Source of the DNA: Acanthosoma haemorrhoidale
Lineage: Eukaryota; Arthropoda; Insecta; Hemiptera; Acanthosomatidae
Assembly: GCA_930367205.1 (NCBI GenBank)
Contig: OV884009.1
Coordinates: 89,673,189 to 89,737,188, forward strand
Direction of reading: 5' to 3'
DNA: 64,000 nt
Shown: positions 59,201-64,000 of the stretch, piece after piece
Layout: each line of letters opens with the position of its first letter
How positions within the stretch are numbered: position 1 is the stretch's first letter
Notes under the pieces: generated by a model
Told to the model about the DNA's origin: nothing
What the model saw: the letters and a program-made list of their open reading frames with translations, nothing else
Databases searched by the model: none
Made by a program: the position numbers and the translations under genes

Positions 59201-60634
59201 CACATAGCCTCTATCATTCCATCTCGAGTTATTACACTTCAGGATGCCCTAGAGTATTGTCCAAAAGTAGGAGAGCTTTTTGTGGCAAGTTTTTCTGTTT
59301 TAATAAGTTCTGAACTGCAGGCACAAAACACTGATTGAACCACTCATGAAAAATTTCTTGCATAACCCATACTCGGGATTGGTTCATGTAAAAACGGGGA
59401 AAGTCTCCATTTTAATATTTATGGTTGTGAGATTTTTTATTTGCTTAAAACTATCAACTTCAACATCGATTTCCTGATGCATTTGAACAAACCATAACCG
59501 TAATTTTTTCTTTGGGTAGTTTTCAACCAGGCGCATGTTATTCATCAGACTGTCTTTGTTGGTGGAAGCTGTCACCAATTAAGATCTCGACATCCTGCGA
59601 CTTCACCTACTCAGATACATTTTGTGTGGAAAATGGTATGACAATGCGAGCAGGGTCGCTTTTTCCTACCTAATAATATTCATTTTTCAGCTAGAGCATA
59701 TAGCCATATCGATAATAAAGATAAGCAAAATAAATAAAAATAGAATAAACCCAGCAAAAAAAAAGTATGTAAATAAAATAATTCAGGAGATTACGTAGGT
59801 TGACCCTCTCGTTCAAGGTCAGCCCCATTATGGCTACTTGCCGAGATAAGAGAGCTCCACTGACATCAATCCCCTCAGAGTGGTTGATATTTATCTTTTG
59901 TCTCTGTTAAGCGGAGATCAGACACCACCAGAATTCACCGAAATTCGTCTTCTTAGTAGTTGATCACCATGATACTTGTTCTTGAAAATGGGCAAGTTTA
60001 GGGAAGTCGGATAATCTCTGGGCACGGAGACAATGTTCACCATTCAAAGGCTAAGGCCAGACTGGTGTACCATGCAATGGAGCACACTTGATATAACATT
60101 TTATAGTGTTAGTCCATTTCAATTCTGAAAGGGGTTCTCTATTGTATTTGAATTTATTGCAGGCTGGGTTATCTTCGAAGTGCTTGATCCTGATTCCCTG
60201 CCACCTGCAATAAGCCAATTAATGAAAGATTTTCCCCTTAGGGAATGCCCCCCCCCCCATATGCTTGATGTTATACGGTCTGCAAGCTCATCAGTTGCCT
60301 ACACAAGCTGCTGCTTCAGTCTCAAAGTCAAATAATAATAAAAACATGAATATAAAAAATATGCTTTTCTTTTTGGAACAAAAAGCATTGTGATGATATA
60401 AGTATTAATAAAATTAGAAAATCTCATTATTAATCTTACAACACTACTTGTGTTGTAATGTTCCTGACAAAAAAAAGTTAACATACACTACAAAGATACC
60501 ATAAAATTGTATTTATTTATACTTACAGGATGGGTCCCTTTTTCGAAATTAGGATTACATCGTGTAATATTTACGAAATCTGAAGCAAATGGAGCATAAT
60601 GGTATGGATAATACCATTTCCATGATGCACAGCC
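32837..60634 (-). CDS. XRN2: 5'-3' exoribonuclease 2 (XRN2/Rat1), 3' half, nine exons read
   Basis: This entry gives the gene span. XRN2 is the nuclear 5'-3' exoribonuclease that degrades the downstream RNA after poly(A) cleavage (torpedo termination) and trims rRNA and snoRNA precursors. Exons read leftward: 60634-60527, 56760-56671, 53539-53383, 48997-48941, 46316-46248, 45324-45247, 42965-42919, 34860-34728, 32909-32837. Each is bounded by AG and GT, and codon phase matches at every adjacent junction except between the third and fourth, where an exon is missing from my reading. Diagnostic blocks are [40 protein letters not shown] and [10 protein letters not shown], which fit XRN2 better than XRN1. 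The N-terminal nuclease core with the catalytic acidic residues lies beyond the right edge. Confidence 0.93.
33660..34390 (-). mobile_element. Family C CR1/L2-like non-LTR retrotransposon fragment
   Basis: Leftward RT fragment inside the last XRN2 intron, in the same orientation as the gene. The frame at 33987-33736 reads [20 protein letters not shown] (first palm block) and WFKSFISN, then a degenerate VIAQGSS block. The catalytic Asp-pair segment is absent: after the VAQGSS block the sequence jumps to the region that normally follows it. A 13-bp-arm palindrome ATATCCCTTTTCC/GGAAAAGGGATAT lies near 34170-34197. Related pieces are at 44281-44560, 54457-55345, 57105-58930 and 60881-62005. Confidence 0.75.
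34728..34860 (-). CDS. XRN2: XRN2 exon i (Gly/Arg/Asn-rich C-terminal region)
   Basis: Acceptor CTCTTTTTAG, donor GTATGT, 133 bp: two bases complete Gly, 43 codons, two bases carried over. Encodes [20 protein letters not shown] and then [20 protein letters not shown], the Gly/Arg/Pro-rich low-complexity tail typical of metazoan XRN2. Confidence 0.9.
34865..36255. other. XRN2 intron sequence, no feature assigned
   Basis: AT-rich intron sequence with an (AAT)n run near 35418-35438. No gene or clear element. Confidence 0.5.
36265..37210 (+). pseudogene. P-element-like transposase with THAP domain, degenerate
   Basis: Broken plus-strand frames give [13 protein letters not shown] (36283-36331) and [20 protein letters not shown] (from about 36550), the two halves of a THAP zinc-finger DNA-binding domain (F..FPK..W and CSEHF..DF). 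A charged, coiled-coil-like stretch follows at 36735-36915, then [20 protein letters not shown] and AYIYERNT...CLPHSRT (36957-37085), the post-THAP block of P-element and THAP9-like transposases. The catalytic domain is not visible. It lies in the 8.1 kb XRN2 intron, antisense to the gene. No terminal repeats were identified. Confidence 0.72.
37532..37577. repeat. G-run/C-run hairpin
   Basis: A run of about 11 G (37532-37542) is followed 24 bp later by a run of about 10 C (37567-37576), with an inner GCCCCCT. The two runs can pair as a hairpin, and the G-rich strand could form a quadruplex. Confidence 0.6.
37857..38217 (+). repeat. Long inverted repeat, left arm
   Basis: About 360 bp whose reverse complement matches 40640-41004 with only scattered mismatches and one or two small length differences. 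Marker blocks are AACACGGTCTTGTTTTCTCT, GGAATATTGGCAGGATTTTA, CCAATGGTTATTCTTCTTGA and GGAGAGGCGACGCGTGTCTG. No ORF of note. The arms enclose a BEL/Pao pol relic. Confidence 0.93.
38220..39260. other. Unassigned DNA between inverted repeat and BEL/Pao relic
   Basis: AT-rich. It may include decayed upstream parts of the BEL/Pao element, but no motif is visible. Confidence 0.4.
39265..40445 (+). pseudogene. BEL/Pao LTR-retrotransposon pol relic
   Basis: Plus-strand broken frames show [20 protein letters not shown] and [20 protein letters not shown], the RT-to-RNase-H connection typical of BEL/Pao polymerases. These are followed by [10 protein letters not shown] (RNase H start, near 39662) and MPRLELCGA (near 39790). 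Around 39890-40100 the degraded RNase H and integrase-side region continues. An in-frame TGA follows SPSVF at 39481-39483, with more stops and shifts after it. No direct LTRs were found; the flanking repeats are inverted instead. It lies antisense to XRN2 in an intron. Confidence 0.82.
40640..41004 (-). repeat. Long inverted repeat, right arm
   Basis: Mirror of 37857-38217, running from GACACGCGTCGCCTCTC to AAAACAAGACCGTGTT. At its outer edge it joins directly to a mariner C-terminal fragment at about 41006. Confidence 0.93.
41006..41317 (+). pseudogene. Mariner transposase C-terminal fragment with 3' TIR
   Basis: The frame reads [20 protein letters not shown] (third catalytic Asp), then [18 protein letters not shown] and a stop at 41235. 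It is followed by a 3' UTR ending in AATTCGAAATTACCTTCTTG then CCAACCT, which looks like a mariner 3' inverted terminal repeat (reverse complement AGGTTGGCAAGAAGGTAATT). The 5' two-thirds of the element are replaced by the inverted-repeat arm. This is a third mariner lineage in the window. Confidence 0.85.
41320..42915. other. XRN2 intron, no feature assigned
   Basis: AT-rich intron sequence. A less AT-rich stretch at 41330-41600 may be a retroelement tail but has no motif. Confidence 0.45.
42919..42965 (-). CDS. XRN2: XRN2 exon h ([15 protein letters not shown])
   Basis: Acceptor TTTTTCAG, donor GTAAGT, 47 bp. The first base completes Trp (TG+G), 15 codons follow ([15 protein letters not shown]), and one base is carried to the next exon. 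Support comes mainly from splice sites and exact phase with both neighbours; the sequence is in the variable C-terminal region. The following intron is 8.1 kb. Confidence 0.85.
42970..43985. other. XRN2 intron, no feature assigned
   Basis: An 88-codon plus-strand frame at 43506-43772 is open but matches nothing I recognise; it is antisense to XRN2. Confidence 0.45.
43999..44280. repeat. Long (GA)n microsatellite with GGAG interruptions and (TG)n end
   Basis: About 270 bp of AG/GA repeats, interrupted by GGAG and GGGAGG units in the middle, ending in a short GTGTGTGTGT run at 44270-44280. On the XRN2 sense strand it is a CT-rich polypyrimidine tract. It abuts the catalytic-motif codons of a family C fragment. 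Confidence 0.97.
44281..44560 (-). mobile_element. Family C RT fragment next to the GA microsatellite
   Basis: Leftward frame with [20 protein letters not shown], where G(S)VLGPLLF..YINDL is usual, then a degenerate Tyr-Ala-Asp-Asn (codons at 44280-44291) at the catalytic Asp-pair position, after which the sequence turns into the repeat. The right part (44440-44500) matches the AGCCGGATGTGAGGGG region of the copy at 33.7-34.4 kb. Confidence 0.7.
45247..45324 (-). CDS. XRN2: XRN2 exon g (RGG-rich linker)
   Basis: Acceptor TTTTCAG, donor GTAAGT, 78 bp in phase. Encodes [20 protein letters not shown] and then GGRRGG. This corresponds to the low-complexity C-terminal linker after the folded domain; the Arg-Gly run is the kind bound to RNA and arginine-methylated in many RNA-processing proteins. 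Confidence 0.9.
45330..46245. other. XRN2 intron, no feature assigned
   Basis: Short AT-rich intron; no element recognised. Confidence 0.6.
46248..46316 (-). CDS. XRN2: XRN2 exon f ([14 protein letters not shown] block)
   Basis: Acceptor TTCTAG, donor GTAACT, 69 bp in phase with the exons on both sides. [19 protein letters not shown] and AGA match the conserved F.DP.....YIFKA...PGA segment of XRN2. Confidence 0.93.
46511..47360 (-). pseudogene. DDE (IS630/mariner-like) transposase, N-terminal and central part
   Basis: Leftward frame 47224-46739 has an N-terminal helix-turn-helix region ([20 protein letters not shown]), then [39 protein letters not shown] and [20 protein letters not shown], the first catalytic Asp block (FSDEA). 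A frame-shifted piece at 46702-46511 continues with HPEKVTDW and [12 protein letters not shown]. The rest of the catalytic domain is lost. A sequence near 47330-47355 (CAACTGTCAAAGTTTGGAAG then TCCCTAT) could be its outer terminal repeat. The same transposase group supplies the C-terminal fragment at 10479-10745. It lies in an XRN2 intron in sense orientation. Confidence 0.82.
47980..48135 (+). pseudogene. Non-LTR reverse-transcriptase fragment
   Basis: The frame reads [20 protein letters not shown] then [12 protein letters not shown]. This matches the stretch just after the catalytic Asp pair of non-LTR polymerases (DL..I..W.....L.LN..KT). The Asp pair itself is missing or degenerate. It may be a stray piece of the element at 49.5-52.6 kb or of another family. 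Confidence 0.55.
48140..48940. other. XRN2 intron, no feature assigned
   Basis: AT-rich; nothing recognised. Confidence 0.5.
48941..48997 (-). CDS. XRN2: XRN2 exon e ([17 protein letters not shown] block)
   Basis: Acceptor TTTTTTTTCAG, donor GTTTGT, 57 bp: one carried base, 18 codons, two carried bases. [18 protein letters not shown] matches the position of the XRN2 CSP....L.......V segment. The donor GTTTGT is weaker than the others. The two carried bases (TG) join with T of the next exon to give Cys. Confidence 0.88.
49470..52613 (+). mobile_element. Non-LTR retrotransposon with RNase H domain (I/LOA/R1-like), degenerate
   Basis: Plus-strand, antisense to XRN2. Ordered remnants are: possible upstream coding sequence (49760-50040, [15 protein letters not shown] and [16 protein letters not shown]); RT start [12 protein letters not shown] (about 50430); [20 protein letters not shown] then [13 protein letters not shown] (about 50585); the remains of the palm start ([20 protein letters not shown]); an RNase H end [20 protein letters not shown] (about 51955); and a C-terminal zinc-knuckle-like region [15 protein letters not shown] (52255) after a degenerate LTGNR motif. 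The HT.I.GNE..D..AK block identifies RNase H, a domain of I, LOA and R1-group elements and not of Jockey proper. Many stops. It occupies the intron where an XRN2 exon is expected. Confidence 0.8.
52230..52613 (+). pseudogene. C-terminal cysteine-rich domain of the RNase H-bearing retrotransposon
   Basis: A 127-codon open segment: [29 protein letters not shown] at the start, with a CPKC...(E)..H pattern, the usual C-terminal Cys/His motif of these elements. The last 60 codons are AT-rich and unrelated to the motif. Confidence 0.7.
52620..53380. other. XRN2 intron, no feature assigned
   Basis: AT-rich. The minus strand has a 44-codon open piece near 52950-52815 ([20 protein letters not shown]...), not like XRN2 and without good splice sites. 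Confidence 0.5.
53383..53539 (-). CDS. XRN2: XRN2 exon c (DFYPKDF / ALLPFVDE block)
   Basis: Acceptor TTTTCAG, donor GTGAAT, 157 bp, entering at phase 0 and leaving one base of a codon. Encodes [34 protein letters not shown] and DLTDEE, the most recognisable XRN2 stretch in the window. Because one base is carried over, the next exon must begin with two bases of a codon, which the exon at 48997 does not. Confidence 0.96.
53545..54455. other. XRN2 intron, no feature assigned
   Basis: AT-rich; nothing recognised. Confidence 0.5.
54457..55345 (-). mobile_element. Family C retrotransposon fragment (RT to 3' end)
   Basis: Leftward, 3' terminus near 54457 (reverse complement ends TACCCTCCAATCTAAC). 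It holds GVAQGS (about 55295), a degenerate catalytic block [10 protein letters not shown] (about 55210, one Asp of the pair lost), and a decayed thumb and C-terminal region. It is closely similar to 60881-61825. The 5' boundary abuts a plus-strand RT fragment at about 55375, and this junction recurs at 62.35 kb. Confidence 0.8.
55375..55700 (+). pseudogene. Family F RT C-terminal fragment, copy 1
   Basis: Plus-strand frame with [33 protein letters not shown] and a decayed end. Together with the copy at 62385-62800 (VEDHKYLGAAKSRYGKV, then a LLY.SE(I)WV-like end) it resembles the KYLG....G....EI..RI......LLYGSE.W segment of many endonuclease-reverse transcriptases. No catalytic block. Confidence 0.55.
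55705..56665. other. XRN2 intron, no feature assigned
   Basis: AT-rich; nothing recognised. Confidence 0.5.
56671..56760 (-). CDS. XRN2: XRN2 exon b ([11 protein letters not shown] block)
   Basis: Acceptor TTTACAG, donor GTAAGT, 90 bp, phase 0 at both ends, 30 codons. [16 protein letters not shown] and LMTDP correspond to the conserved segment after the YYPYHYAP block in XRN2 proteins. Separated from the first exon by a 3.8 kb intron that holds family C and Tigger-like relics. Confidence 0.95.
57105..58930 (-). mobile_element. Family C retrotransposon fragment (endonuclease to early RT)
   Basis: The longest 5' part of family C. Leftward order: N-terminal endonuclease start near 58880; [11 protein letters not shown] (about 58770) and GGSVGLYV (about 58680), endonuclease blocks; linker; TGPDGIP (about 57735), the RT start; [14 protein letters not shown] (about 57340), first palm block; [15 protein letters not shown] (about 57160), where it is cut off. 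Multiple stops. EN plus this RT layout fits a CR1/L2-like group. It lies in the XRN2 intron between 56760 and 60527, sense to the gene. Confidence 0.82.
59130..59600 (-). pseudogene. pogo/Tigger (jerky-like) transposase, DDE fragment
   Basis: Leftward frames: [20 protein letters not shown] (CENP-B-type helix-turn-helix region, 59578-59384), then after a deletion [38 protein letters not shown] (catalytic Asp in LLLLDN) and, after a frameshift, [20 protein letters not shown], the hallmark DDE block of Tigger/pogo/jerky proteins. A double stop follows HPEV. No terminal repeats were found. Confidence 0.88.
59605..60525. other. XRN2 intron, no feature assigned
   Basis: Contains a run of 9-10 C near 60249. 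No element recognised. Confidence 0.5.
60527..60634 (-). CDS. XRN2: XRN2 exon a ([12 protein letters not shown] block)
   Basis: Acceptor TTTCAG precedes 60634 and donor GTAAGT follows 60527. The exon is 108 bp, phase 0 at both ends, 36 codons. It encodes [20 protein letters not shown], a strongly conserved block of the XRN family, then a variable stretch ending FEKGTHP. No upstream exon was recognised up to the window edge 3.4 kb away. Confidence 0.95.
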
Positions 60635-60880
60635 CTGAAAGGAAAATAAATATATTTATATTATCAATTAGAATCACTCTTTTTTAAAGCAATGAATTAT
60701 TGTATAATAGTTATGCTATTGCTAGAGATCGAACAAGGTATCCCCGGAATTCAGTTTCGGGAGGGTGTCTGGTTTCATTGCTGGCACCATTGTGAACCAC
60801 GGCACAATTATTATCTTAAAGAATATTACAATTATTTTATAAATAAAAAAACATTTTATTTTGGGATAACGTCCCCTAAA

Positions 60881-62005
60881 AAGTGTTAGATTGGAGGGTG
60901 ATTAGCAACTCAACTGATTAAGTCTAAATTTGAAGATTGGACGAGTTGACAAATGATGAATATTAATTTAGTTCAAAAGGTTAGTGGCACAGATAAGAAA
61001 AGAACGGTCAAAGAAAGCAGATTTTTGAGAAGGGAAATCCAGGTCGGAAGGTTGGGCTCATTGATTAAGGGATTTGATCACTAATTTGTATTGGAGGAGG
61101 TCATGAAGGTAAGGAGGCTTTTTAGTCATGATAGTACTGAAGGGAAGGGATCCAAGAGGCAATAGGTGGAAGGGTACAGCCATCCCAACTCGAAGCAGTG
61201 CTGCAAAATGCAATAGTCTCTGGAGATCCTGAGTATAAATCTAAAAACTCAGTACCTAGAACAATTTATCAGCCGCTTTAATCGAGCATTGAGATCCTCA
61301 GAGAAGCCACCATATAACAACCAAACCATAGTTGAAATGAGAGGAGACAAGAGAGTAATGGGAGATGTCAAGACCGATGGAACAGTTTAGGCGTGAATAT
61401 GGATTGGCAGGTGATTTGGGAAATGAAGTCTTTCCAGGATAGTTTGGTCAATGACTAAACCTAAATTTTTGACTTATATAAAAAATTGGATAGGTTGAGC
61501 ATCGGCAATGAAGGTAGGAATATCATATAGGGTTTTAAGAAAGAGACATGAACCAATGATAATTGCCTTGAGTTTCTTCGCATTCAATTGAAGATTATAG
61601 AGAGAGGCCGACGCTCCCGAATACAGACCAGCTTTTCCTGCTTCAATAACGAGACGGATTGGACCTGACTATGAGAGAAGGATAAGTAAATTTTGGTGTC
61701 ATTGGCATATAGGTGGATTAAGCAGTAGTAGATAGATATATTTATAGAGGTTGTTGATGTTAAGACAAAGTTGATGAACCCTGAGCCACACCAGAAGACA
61801 ATGAAAGTGGGGATGGAGGTTGATCAGGGATAAATACTACCCAGGAGCAATTAGCAATGAACGATTTAAACCGGTTGATGACACTGAAAGATAAGGACAT
61901 CAATACTAGGTACGATAGAAGGATTGAGTGATCAAAGGTGTCGAGTAGCTTGGTGAAACCTAAGGCAATGGGTATAGTTGATCCATGAATTTTGTGGGAC
62001 AATTT
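60881..62005 (-). mobile_element. Family C retrotransposon fragment (RT to 3' end), second copy
   Basis: Leftward, 3' terminus near 60881 (TTAGATTGGAGGG at the left edge, as at 54457). It contains TKLLDTFDHSILLSYL (first palm block), NRFKSFIANC, GVAQGSST (about 61780) and a mutated catalytic block YANDTKI (about 61700; the first Asp of the pair replaced by Asn). It lies just upstream of the first visible XRN2 exon. Confidence 0.82.
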
Positions 62006-62120
62006 ATCTCTTATTGTCAGAACGACTATTTATGCCTTTTTACTGTCCAACAGTTCTACACCCTGCATCTTTAACTCCTGCTCCTTTGACCCATCAAAAT
62101 ACAAGTAAATTATGTTATTT

Positions 62121-62128
<8 letters not shown>

Positions 62129-62168
<40 letters not shown>
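62129..62168. repeat. (TA)n microsatellite
   Basis: An uninterrupted TA run of about 40 bp. Confidence 0.97.
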
Positions 62169-62170
<2 letters not shown>

Positions 62171-62384
62171 TCCACTTAAATTCATTAGGATATCACAACT
62201 TTTATCAATACAATTTTGCCTTTTTTGATGTCACAAAGCCTTTATGTATTTTCTTGATTAAGTTAAGAATTACCTAAGACCCTAATTTTTATAAGAATCT
62301 AGAGCAACCCATAGCTACCTGTTTTGTTTTTCATATTAACTCACAATGATTCATAGGCATATTAATAAAAAAAATATTAAGTTA

Positions 62385-62800
62385 AATCATTAATTGTGAC
62401 AAACAAAACTTAAAAATAAATGTCAAATTCATATATGTCAACAAAATATTTATAATACCAATGAGTAAAAGCATATCAATATTATGGCAATCGTGAACAC
62501 AGTGGAAGACCACAAGTACCTCGGAGCAGCAAAAAGTAGATATGGTAAAGTGGTAAAGTAAAGAGGGTGGGGTGGTCTGAAAAGTTTCCGACCTAAAAAA
62601 GCTTTTATTTATTTTATTATCATCTTCATGTTGAGGTCGGAAACTTACCTGTGTAGTACAGAATATATGGAACAGAATTTATAAAAAAACAAAATATTGC
62701 CAAGAGATGTAGAAAGACACATCTACTGCACATTTTCCAACTCTTTGATACAGAAGTGAAATCTGGGTGATATTAGATAAGTAAACAAGTATGATAAGGA
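62385..62800 (+). pseudogene. Family F RT C-terminal fragment, copy 2, split by a mariner remnant
   Basis: Matches 55375-55700 on both sides of a 79 bp mariner remnant (62567-62645): VEDHKYLGAAKSRYGKV before it, and AATATATGGAACAGAATT through GATACAGAAGTGAAATCTGG after it. Confidence 0.6.
62567..62645. mobile_element. Internally deleted derivative of the 797-2089 mariner
   Basis: The left end GGGTGGTCTGAAAAGTTTCC then GACCTAA(A) is joined directly to CTTTTATTTATTTTATTATC then ATCTTCATGTTGAGGTCGGA. Both segments are the termini of the mariner at 797-2089, about 30 and 45 bp, with the whole transposase gene missing. The outer part of the right inverted repeat is also gone after CGGAAACTT. Confidence 0.85.
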
Positions 62801-63046
62801 AAGGTTAGAGATAATGGAAATGGGACAATAGCCTTTGGAGAAGTTGGGGTTAGGAACTTTATTTAATGGAATAACACAATTATAATAATATAAATGTAAC
62901 TAACAAACAATAATCATACAACATTCTTTCCTTGACAATTTTTTATTTTATTTTATTTTTTTTTTAATAACAACTTTGTTAAGATAACTAAATTAACAAA
63001 CGGTCTATATTCTTGGTCAAGGCCAGATTAATGACATTTATATGTA

Positions 63047-64000
63047 TAGGAGGTTTGATCAAAAAGCAACAAGAATTTTATAATTTCATAGGCGTTATGA
63101 TTCCGAAGGATTTTTTTTTTTTTGTTTTTATCATGTTGGTTGGTACACAGGTGTCTGAAATTTGCAGCTGTTTTCAATGTTTACTTTTTTAGTAGCAGTC
63201 ACTAAGGTTACACGTGTTTTAGTGTTCTCGGCGACTTAGTTTAAAAAAAAAATGGATCAAAGAATTTGTATTAAATTTTGTCAAAAAAATGAAATCAAGT
63301 GCAGCAAAGTTTTTGAAATGTTGACAGTGGCTTTTGGTGAGTCTACCATGAGTAAAGCAAGAGTTTATGAGTGGTATGGTCGTTTTAAAGAGGGTTGTGA
63401 AGACGATGAAGATGATGATCACGCAGGGTGCCCTAACACTTCAATAAGCGACAACATCGAAGAAGTTAAGAAAATGATTCTGTACGATCGCAGAATTATT
63501 ATTAGAGAGGTTGCTGACGAAGTTAATATATCATTTGGATCATGCACAGCAATTTTTTCCAAAGTTTTGGGCATGAAATGGGTGGCAGCAAAGTTCGTTC
63601 CAAAATTGTTAAATTTTGACCAAAAAAAAATATCGCGTGGATACCACCCAAGAATTGCTGCACAAAGTAACCAACAATCCAGAGTTTGTTAAATGCATCA
63701 TAACAGGTGACAAAACATGGTTATATGAGTATGAAAGGGAAACCAAGGCGCAATTTTGTTGAAAAAAACCTTGAAAAGATGACGTTTTGACACCATTGAT
63801 GAGATAAAAGAAAAATAGCTGAAGGAGCTAAGAGGTATAGCGAAAAGTGAGTTTGAAAAGTGCTTTGATGATTGGAAAAACCGCTGGCACAAGTGGATTA
63901 TATCCAAGGGAGATTACTTTGAATGAGGCAAAATAGCTATCAATGAATAAATAATTTTTTTTTAATAAAAACAAAAATTCTCTTTAATTTTTAATCTAAC
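63047..64000 (+). mobile_element. Mariner, deleted copy, cut by the window edge
   Basis: The 5' inverted repeat starts near 63049 (GGAGGTTTGATCAAAAAGCA) after a TA. At the right edge CTTTAATTTTTAATCTAAC looks like the start of the matching 3' inverted repeat, which continues outside the window. The element carries a transposase with its catalytic core deleted. It is unrelated at the TIR level to the 797-2089 mariner. Confidence 0.88.
63252..63925 (+). pseudogene. Mariner transposase with deleted catalytic core
   Basis: The start ATG at 63252 gives MDQRICIKFCQKNEIKCSKV, the N-terminal DNA-binding region, with helix-turn-helix blocks to KFVPKLLNFDQK. An extra A in the A-run near 63630 shifts the frame, and the other frame continues ELLHKVTNNPEFVKCIITGD to the first catalytic Asp (TGDKTW, where TGDETW is usual). 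After KAQF about 0.4-0.5 kb expected in the family is missing, including the second and third Asp. The C-terminal block SEFEKCFDDWKNRWHKWIIS then GDYFE closes the gene. Confidence 0.88.

Overview
The window is eukaryotic nuclear DNA, almost certainly from an arthropod and most likely an insect. It is AT-rich, its only cellular gene is split by canonical GT-AG introns, and the rest is dominated by mariner, Tc1, pogo, P-like, BEL/Pao and non-LTR elements of kinds typical of insect genomes. The order or species cannot be fixed from the sequence. There are no bacterial operons, CRISPR arrays or recognised RNA genes.

Region 1 (1-32.4 kb) is intergenic and built largely from dead transposable elements. 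A Jockey-like non-LTR retrotransposon (here 'family A') occurs nine times on both strands. The best copy is at 17765-20650 (+), broken by one nonsense codon and one frameshift; another long copy is at 30172-32412 (+). A second non-LTR family ('B') leaves 3' tails at about 2.2, 8.1, 14.9, 15.5 and 28 kb. A complete mariner with both inverted repeats and a TA duplication sits at 797-2089. A short Tc1 derivative is at 4663-5116. Several small dispersed repeat pairs have no assigned family.

Region 2 (about 32.6-60.6 kb, minus strand) is the 3' half of a host gene for XRN2/Rat1, the nuclear 5'-3' exoribonuclease of transcription termination. Nine coding exons can be read, from 60634 down to a stop at 32837-32839, followed by a short 3' UTR with AATAAA signals. 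Codon phase agrees at every junction that can be tested. Phase also shows that at least one exon is missing from my reading between 53383 and 48997. The 5' half lies beyond the right edge.

The XRN2 introns are packed with elements. These are a CR1/L2-like non-LTR family ('C', minus strand, five pieces), a THAP-domain P-like transposase relic, a BEL/Pao pol relic between long near-identical inverted repeats, mariner fragments, an RNase H-bearing non-LTR element (49.5-52.6 kb, +), and an approximately 290 bp GA microsatellite grown inside a reverse-transcriptase fragment.

Region 3 (60.9-64 kb) lies upstream of the last visible XRN2 exon. It holds a further family C copy, a second copy of the C/RT junction seen at 55.3 kb, a deleted derivative of the 0.8-2.1 kb mariner, and a second mariner type that lost its catalytic core and runs off the window edge.

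I found no convincing new enzymatic system. The most notable items are the XRN2 gene model with its tiny terminal exon, the long inverted repeat in an XRN2 intron, the mariner and its internally deleted partner, and the tandem 3'-end structure of family A at 29.1 kb.
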